DNA from: Lonicera japonica
Taxonomy: Eukaryota; Streptophyta; Magnoliopsida; Dipsacales; Caprifoliaceae
DNA: 64,000 nt
Direction: 5' to 3'
Assembly (NCBI GenBank): GCA_021464415.1
Contig: CM038468.1
Span: 5,518,001 to 5,582,000, forward strand
Position numbers and translations under genes: made by a program. The notes below the pieces were generated by a model, which ran no database searches, was not told the DNA's origin, and saw only the letters and a program-made list of their open reading frames with translations. Shown one piece after another: positions 59,135 through 64,000 of this stretch. Positions within the stretch are counted from its first letter, which is position 1, and each line of letters begins with the position of its first letter.

Positions 59135-59690
59135 CTGAAAAACAAAGGCAAAATATAGGCTTATATGTGTTTATATAAATGTATGTATGTATTCTAGAAT
59201 GGCAAGACTTAGAGAAACTCAGTCCGAATATGATATATGTGTCTGGCACAAACCCCAAAACTGAAAGTAAAGAACAAATTGTCAAGGAGGTAGCAAAAAA
59301 ATGGTTTTTGATAAGAAACATAACTGGTTTTATTAAATTCATTAGATACCTCAGTTATAACAATCATACTTTTGACAGGAGTGATGATGATCATGCCGTT
59401 AAACCATAAGGTAAGGGGGCATTTATTGATTTTGTCAGATGAAGGACAAGTAATCATCATTACATTTAGAGTTAAAGGAAGATTAGTATGAACTGAATGA
59501 CTTTCACGTTTAAAAAGCATCATACGTTGAGGTTCGTTTGAGCCCACAAATTTTATCAAGTGAGATGATGATCATGCCATTAATAATAAGGGTAATGGAG
59601 ACTGATTTGCTTTTGTTAATTTAGCGCATTGTTCGGCTATTTTCTTATGTTCTTTTTTCTTCAGTGGACTGCTGGTTCTATTCACTTTAC

Positions 59691-60147
59691 AAGTAAACTG
59701 CAAAAATAGCCACTAAACTATTAGGCAGTTTCAATTAAAACATTGAACTTAAAAAAGTTTCAATTTGCCCGATGAACATTTATTTTGTTTCTATCAGCCG
59801 ATTCTGTCTAATGCCATCCATATCTGAGCCGTTAGAGACTGTGCACATAGTACGTGGGGCTATTTTCGTCATTTACCCACTAAAATGACTCTCATTCACC
59901 CTTAAAACGGTTTTCACTTCCCTCATTTGATCACTTAGAGCAAAAGGCCCTAAATAAAATGCTCTCCTTCAACCATTTAAGTGTGAATTAGAGTCATTTT
60001 AGCGGGCAAATGACAAAAACAATGTGTTCTCTAACAGCTTAGATATGGAAGGAATTGGATAGAATGGACTGGTTGAAACAAATTAGAAGCTCAGTGGGTA
60101 AATTGAAACTGCCTAATAGTTTACTTGCCGCAGTTGCAATTTACTCT
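59691..60147. mobile_element. Mutator-type MITE with long TIRs
   Basis: 457 bp, flanked by the exact 9-bp repeat TCACTTTAC (59682-59690 and 60148-60156). Inverted repeats of about 190-220 bp reach almost to the centre, sharing 'aaactattaggcagtttcaa', 'ccatatctRagc', 'gttagaga' and 'ctaaaatgactct'. No transposase. A different family from M1. It sits about 560 bp upstream of the first recovered exon of the DUF4504 gene, in its likely promoter or first intron. Confidence 0.9.
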
Positions 60148-60324
60148 CACTTTACTTTCTTCTTCTCAATCAATATATGGCACTTGTTTCAGATCAAATA
60201 ATATATATATAGTTATACACATGATTTCATTAGATAGAGGACAAGCATTTATCAATAGTTACATAACAAGAAGCTTAGTAAAGAGGAATAAAAAACACAA
60301 TGAAAAATTCTAGAGAGAGAAAGT

Positions 60325-63300
60325 ATGGAAATTCTCTCTCTTCTCTCTCCTCCCTCTTTTGAGCACTATTCAACCTATGATGATTCTGGTCACCACTCCC
60401 CCCCCCCCCCTCCCCCACCCTCCATAGCACCACAAAACCACCCACCCCCACCACTTTACCACCCTCCTTCACCGGAAAACCACCTTGCTCAACACTATTT
60501 CCCACCTCATGTACATCATCAAAATTACATTGCACGTACACAAATTCAGTTTTCATCAAATGATTTAGCAAAATTTATTGTGCAACATGCTCAAAAACAA
60601 CCAAAAATGGTTAAAGATCTAGTTCAACAGCAGCAGCAGTTGGCTCTCTTCATCTCTGGCCTTGGTACTCCTTCATCTAGTCTACCACAGGTTCACAGTT
60701 CAGTTTCTACAGTCCCAGCAGTGGGCAGTGTAGTTTCTGCAGATTTTATGCAGAAATGTGAAGCCGCAGCAGTCCACACTTCTATAACAGGTGCACAACT
60801 GACTCAAGCACTCCACAACATTCAAATACCTGTTTAAGATCAGCTGTAGCAAGCCCCACCCCCCCCCCCCCCACACCCCTTTTCTGCAGCTCCAGAAAAT
60901 CCCATTAAAAGTGCAGATTTTTGCATCAATGTTGATCCCCAAGCTAAGCAGGTTTTGCCAACCTCCCAAGCCCCCTCACAAATCTCTAATACCCCTTTAC
61001 ACTCATCCACTCAAGTCTCACATTTGTTTGATGCCCATTCCTCAATTACACCACCAAAAACCAGCTCTTTAGGCCAAAATGTGGATTTCCCTGTCATTTT
61101 AGATGAAGATCTGGTTATTGCTCCTCCTTTTAGTGTTGTCAATAATACCACTAGTGGTATTCCGGACTCTCAACACCAACAAAACAGCCCCGCTGTTTTT
61201 TCCCAGCAAAACAGCTTTTTACACACTGCACAGTGTGCTTTGGCAGAAAAGGTGCTGCCAACTTTTTCTGCTCCTGTCATTGCTGTGGCTGCTGGTGCAC
61301 AAGGCTCTAGGGCAGACTTTGTTCAATATTCTACTCCACCTATCACCTCAACTAACACCCCTCCTACACCCCCTGTCAGTCAGCCAAATTTCCCCCACAC
61401 TTCTAGTTCCATTCAAACTAATTATATTGCTAGTTTTTTTAAAAATTCAAAGGAGATAACTCCCACGATTCTTGCTCCCATTCCTCAACCATACATCAAA
61501 AGTAACCTCCCAGCCATCAAACTTGATGAATCCATCTACCGAAAATCTGTGCAAGCTTGCAAACTCAACCTCATTGGCAGATTTACTTTACCCAAAGGTG
61601 CTTCACCTGTCACAACTTCATCTCTTCATTCTAAGCTAAATGAGAGGTGGAACATAACAAATGGCTTCATTCTCACCCCTATTGGCAGGGGATTTTTCTG
61701 TCTTAGGTTCAAAAACCATGAAGATCATAATCAAGCTTGGTTGAAAGGCAGTTTGAACTTCAATCCTGGCCGTTTTAGGCTACAGCCTTGGCAAAATGAT
61801 TTCAAACCTGAATTTCAAAAGCAAACCACAGCTCAAATATGGATCAGACTTCATGGTATTTCCCAATAATACTAGGATCCCCAGCTTCTCGTCAGTATTG
61901 CCAGCCTTGTTGGCATTCCACAAGCTTTTGATCCAAACACCAAGAATTATGTCTATGGTCACTTTGCTAGAATCCAAGTGGAAGTGGACCTGTTGCACAC
62001 TTTACACTCAAAGCTTCTCATTGAAAGAGAAGATTTCAGTTTTGAAGTGTTGGTCACATATTAGAACATTCCTAAATTTTGTTCCCATTGCCATTTCATT
62101 AGTCATTTGATGGGAGAATTCAAGAGACCTCCAACAAACCTTCCTCTTCAAAAGAGCTTTCTTATTATCCCCATACCAAGAAAGCTCAGTCAGCTAAAGC
62201 ATCAGATATTGTTGCTATTCCCAGCCATAAAACTGGCCATAATGCAAATCATCCTCTTTCAGATCCCACTGCCAATTTCCAACCTATTGTAACCATTTCT
62301 CCTCAAGGTGCTGGCCATTCTTCTGTTCATGTGGGGAATTCTGATATAACTGTTCCTGCAGACAACAAATCTTCTGCCAATGAAGTCAGTTATGTTGTTC
62401 TTGTTGATCCCATTATAGCAGGAGAAATTAACAATGCCATTCAGGAGATCTTTGGAACTCCTTTGACCATTCCCCCTAATCACAACCAAGGCTCTGCATC
62501 ATCAAGCCATATGATGACCAGCTCCAACCCTCAGATACACAGCTCATCTGTTGAATCAGTTGTTCCCTGTTCAGTTTCTTCCAAGTCTAAGAAAAATACT
62601 GCCAAAAACAAGCCAATGTACCATAGCACTTCTTTTTACATACAACATAGTCCCACCCCATCCTCTAGTAGATCTCTTCCCACTTTAAACAGAGGTTCCA
62701 CAACCAATTTGATCCTATTGCTAATTGGGAAGATGATGGTGAAGGTGAAAACAGGGATATTTTTGGGGAATCTGATGATGATATTGTAGAGACAAAAATG
62801 CATCATGAAAAGCACCAATCTTTTAATATTCCCACTGACATAAAATTCATGAAAGACAATCCTTCCAAAGGCAGAAATTAGGCATTTTTAGTGCAAGAGG
62901 AGCCTTTCATGTCATGGGAAGCAAGAGCAGATATGACTTTCAATGCTGCCATAAACAATATTGATGCATACAATGGTTGCATACAAGTGGAGCAAGATGA
63001 TAGATCTTCAATACTACAAGTGGAGCAAGATGAAAGATCTTCGATACTTGCACAAGATTTTCCTCCTCTTTAAAAGCAACAATTGTCTACTGGCACAACT
63101 CATCCTATTTCATCAAATAGCAAGCTTTGTTCTACTACCAATAGTAGTAGCCCTGAGTATGTTCCTTCACCTTTGAAGACAAGAGCACAAAGGCAAAAAA
63201 CTGGTACCACAATTCTCCCTTTGCACACGCAAAATAAGATGTCTAAAGCAGCCAAAAGAGAAGCTAATGTAGTTTCTACTTTCTAGGCTAGCTAAAACCA

Positions 63301-63515
63301 AACCTTCCCTCAAGAATCATGGCCCTGATGAATTCCAATGGCAAACTCTTTTGGCAGATCAAAAGAAAAGACAGGGTGAAGAAAAAGCCATAACGAATAA
63401 TTAGTTAAGAGCAACTGTGCATATTGATGCTACTGCAACATTTAATCAATTAACAGATGACAATGAGGACAATAATGATGACAACCAGGGATCACAATCT
63501 GATAGTTTTTAGGCA
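60325..63515 (+). pseudogene. DUF4283 gag-like (LINE ORF1-like) pseudogene
   Basis: ATG at 60325, then a low-complexity Pro/Gln-rich N-terminus. A DUF4283 core lies at about 61530-61870 (LIGRFTLPKG, WNITNGFILTPIGRGFFCLRF, WLKGSLNFNPGRFRLQPW) and continues past stops into GHFARIQVEVDL and a partial zinc knuckle (FCSHCHF). In-frame stops: 60835, 60847, 61867, 61873, 62062. The frame shifts near 62120 and again near 62700, then continues to about 63515 with stops near 62880 and at 63071 and 63284, including an 11-residue tandem duplication at 62984-63049. DUF4283 proteins are ORF1/gag-like proteins of plant LINEs and related retroelements. No endonuclease or RT (ORF2) is seen before the window ends. 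Confidence 0.75.
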
Positions 63516-64000
63516 GTTTGGTCCTGCTTGTTCTCAATTTTACAACAACAGCAAGCCCTTCAATGCCAACCACAGTTTGATGTATCTCTTGCAGTTGCAA
63601 TTGGTTTAGTTTAGTGCTGCAGTGCACAGCCAGTTTCACTGCAGCTCATCTTGAGTTGCAGCAGTTTATTCAGTTCTGTGCTCAGGTTATGGTGCAGCAG
63701 TGGGTTCTTTTTGGTGATCCAGTGAATAGTTTGCTTCTTAATTACTGTTTGCAGTTTATTTTCTCTTTTTTCTATTTCTGTTGGCAGCTTTGTTGGGTCA
63801 TCTTTGGCCTCTTGTCCTGCATTTTTTTTTAGCCTTCCTGTTGGCTTTTCTTTTACTTTTTTGTGAATTTGCTCGGTGGACTTTAGTTCTTAGTATTTAG
63901 TCCATTTTGCAATTTCTTCTTGTAAGTTCCTCATTTCATTGTGTTTTTTGAGGTCATTGGGGATGACCTTATTGTACCCCCCTCCTTTTGTTACTTTTTT
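63516..64000 (+). other. non-coding tail of the LINE-like element or its 3' junction
   Basis: T-rich sequence with 'gcagttg', 'ctgcagtg' words, then 'gtcattggggatgacctt', a 7-bp-stem hairpin (gtcattggggatgac) near the edge. It could be the ORF1-ORF2 spacer or a 3' UTR after deletion of ORF2. The right edge cuts it off. Confidence 0.4.

Noticed and set aside
59209..59559. 116-codon minus-strand frame upstream of the DUF4504 gene as its first exon
   Set aside because: No similarity to the family's N-terminus and no clear donor linking it to the acceptor at 59135.

Overview
The window looks like intergenic DNA from an AT-rich angiosperm nuclear genome, probably a eudicot. It holds a plant Athila-type Ty3/gypsy element, a plant-type Ty1/copia element, Mutator, hAT and Stowaway MITEs, SINE and Helitron traces, and one intron-rich host gene. 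No prokaryotic features are present. The species cannot be named from the sequence.

Layout. 1-2.9 kb: a 69-bp tandem repeat and a modular minisatellite (80-bp then 63-bp units). I read the minisatellite as the hypervariable 3' UTR of a gypsy element whose body lies off the left edge. 2.97-5.55 kb: LTR-like sequence with two TATA boxes, two diverged copies of the same R/U5-like block, and seven TGTCGC/GCGACA palindromes. 5.55-9.8 and 21.7-22.5 kb: a non-coding dispersed repeat (called R1 here), split by an 11.87-kb Athila-like retrotransposon (9803-21672, TSD TTCGG). That element's gag-pol is one reading frame broken only by seven stop codons. 22.5-32.9 kb: MITEs, more R1-family copies, a hAT MITE and a remnant copia LTR. 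32.94-38.20 kb: a young Ty1/copia element (TSD ATTTA, LTRs almost identical) with a broken gag-pol. 38.2-53 kb: four more MITE-like elements, an R1 copy split by a MITE and by a 1.96-kb solo LTR, further R1-family copies, a second gypsy-LTR fragment, and a Helitron-like 3' end. 53-60.3 kb: the only recognisable host gene, on the minus strand. It is a C1orf74/UPF0739 (DUF4504) homologue with five coding exons recovered here. A Stowaway MITE and a degenerate repeat sit in its introns and a Mutator-type MITE lies upstream. 60.3-64 kb: a decayed DUF4283 gag-like (LINE ORF1-like) pseudogene on the plus strand.

The insertion order can be read directly. R1 copies are the oldest layer. MITEs, the solo LTR and the Athila element inserted into them, and uninterrupted R1 copies in the same window act as empty sites. 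A segmental duplication (27.2-28.1 versus 51.6-52.0 kb) gives an empty site for the hAT MITE. The copia insertion is probably the youngest event.

The most unusual item is a family of four 0.63-0.70 kb Mutator-like MITEs. They have 9-bp target duplications and their interiors are arrays of a palindromic TGCAAAGTT-containing motif. Also notable are the palindrome cluster in the LTR promoter, the all-transition decay of the Athila element, and a recently inserted copia copy with a changed protease active site. LTR divergence and repeat boundaries were judged by eye.
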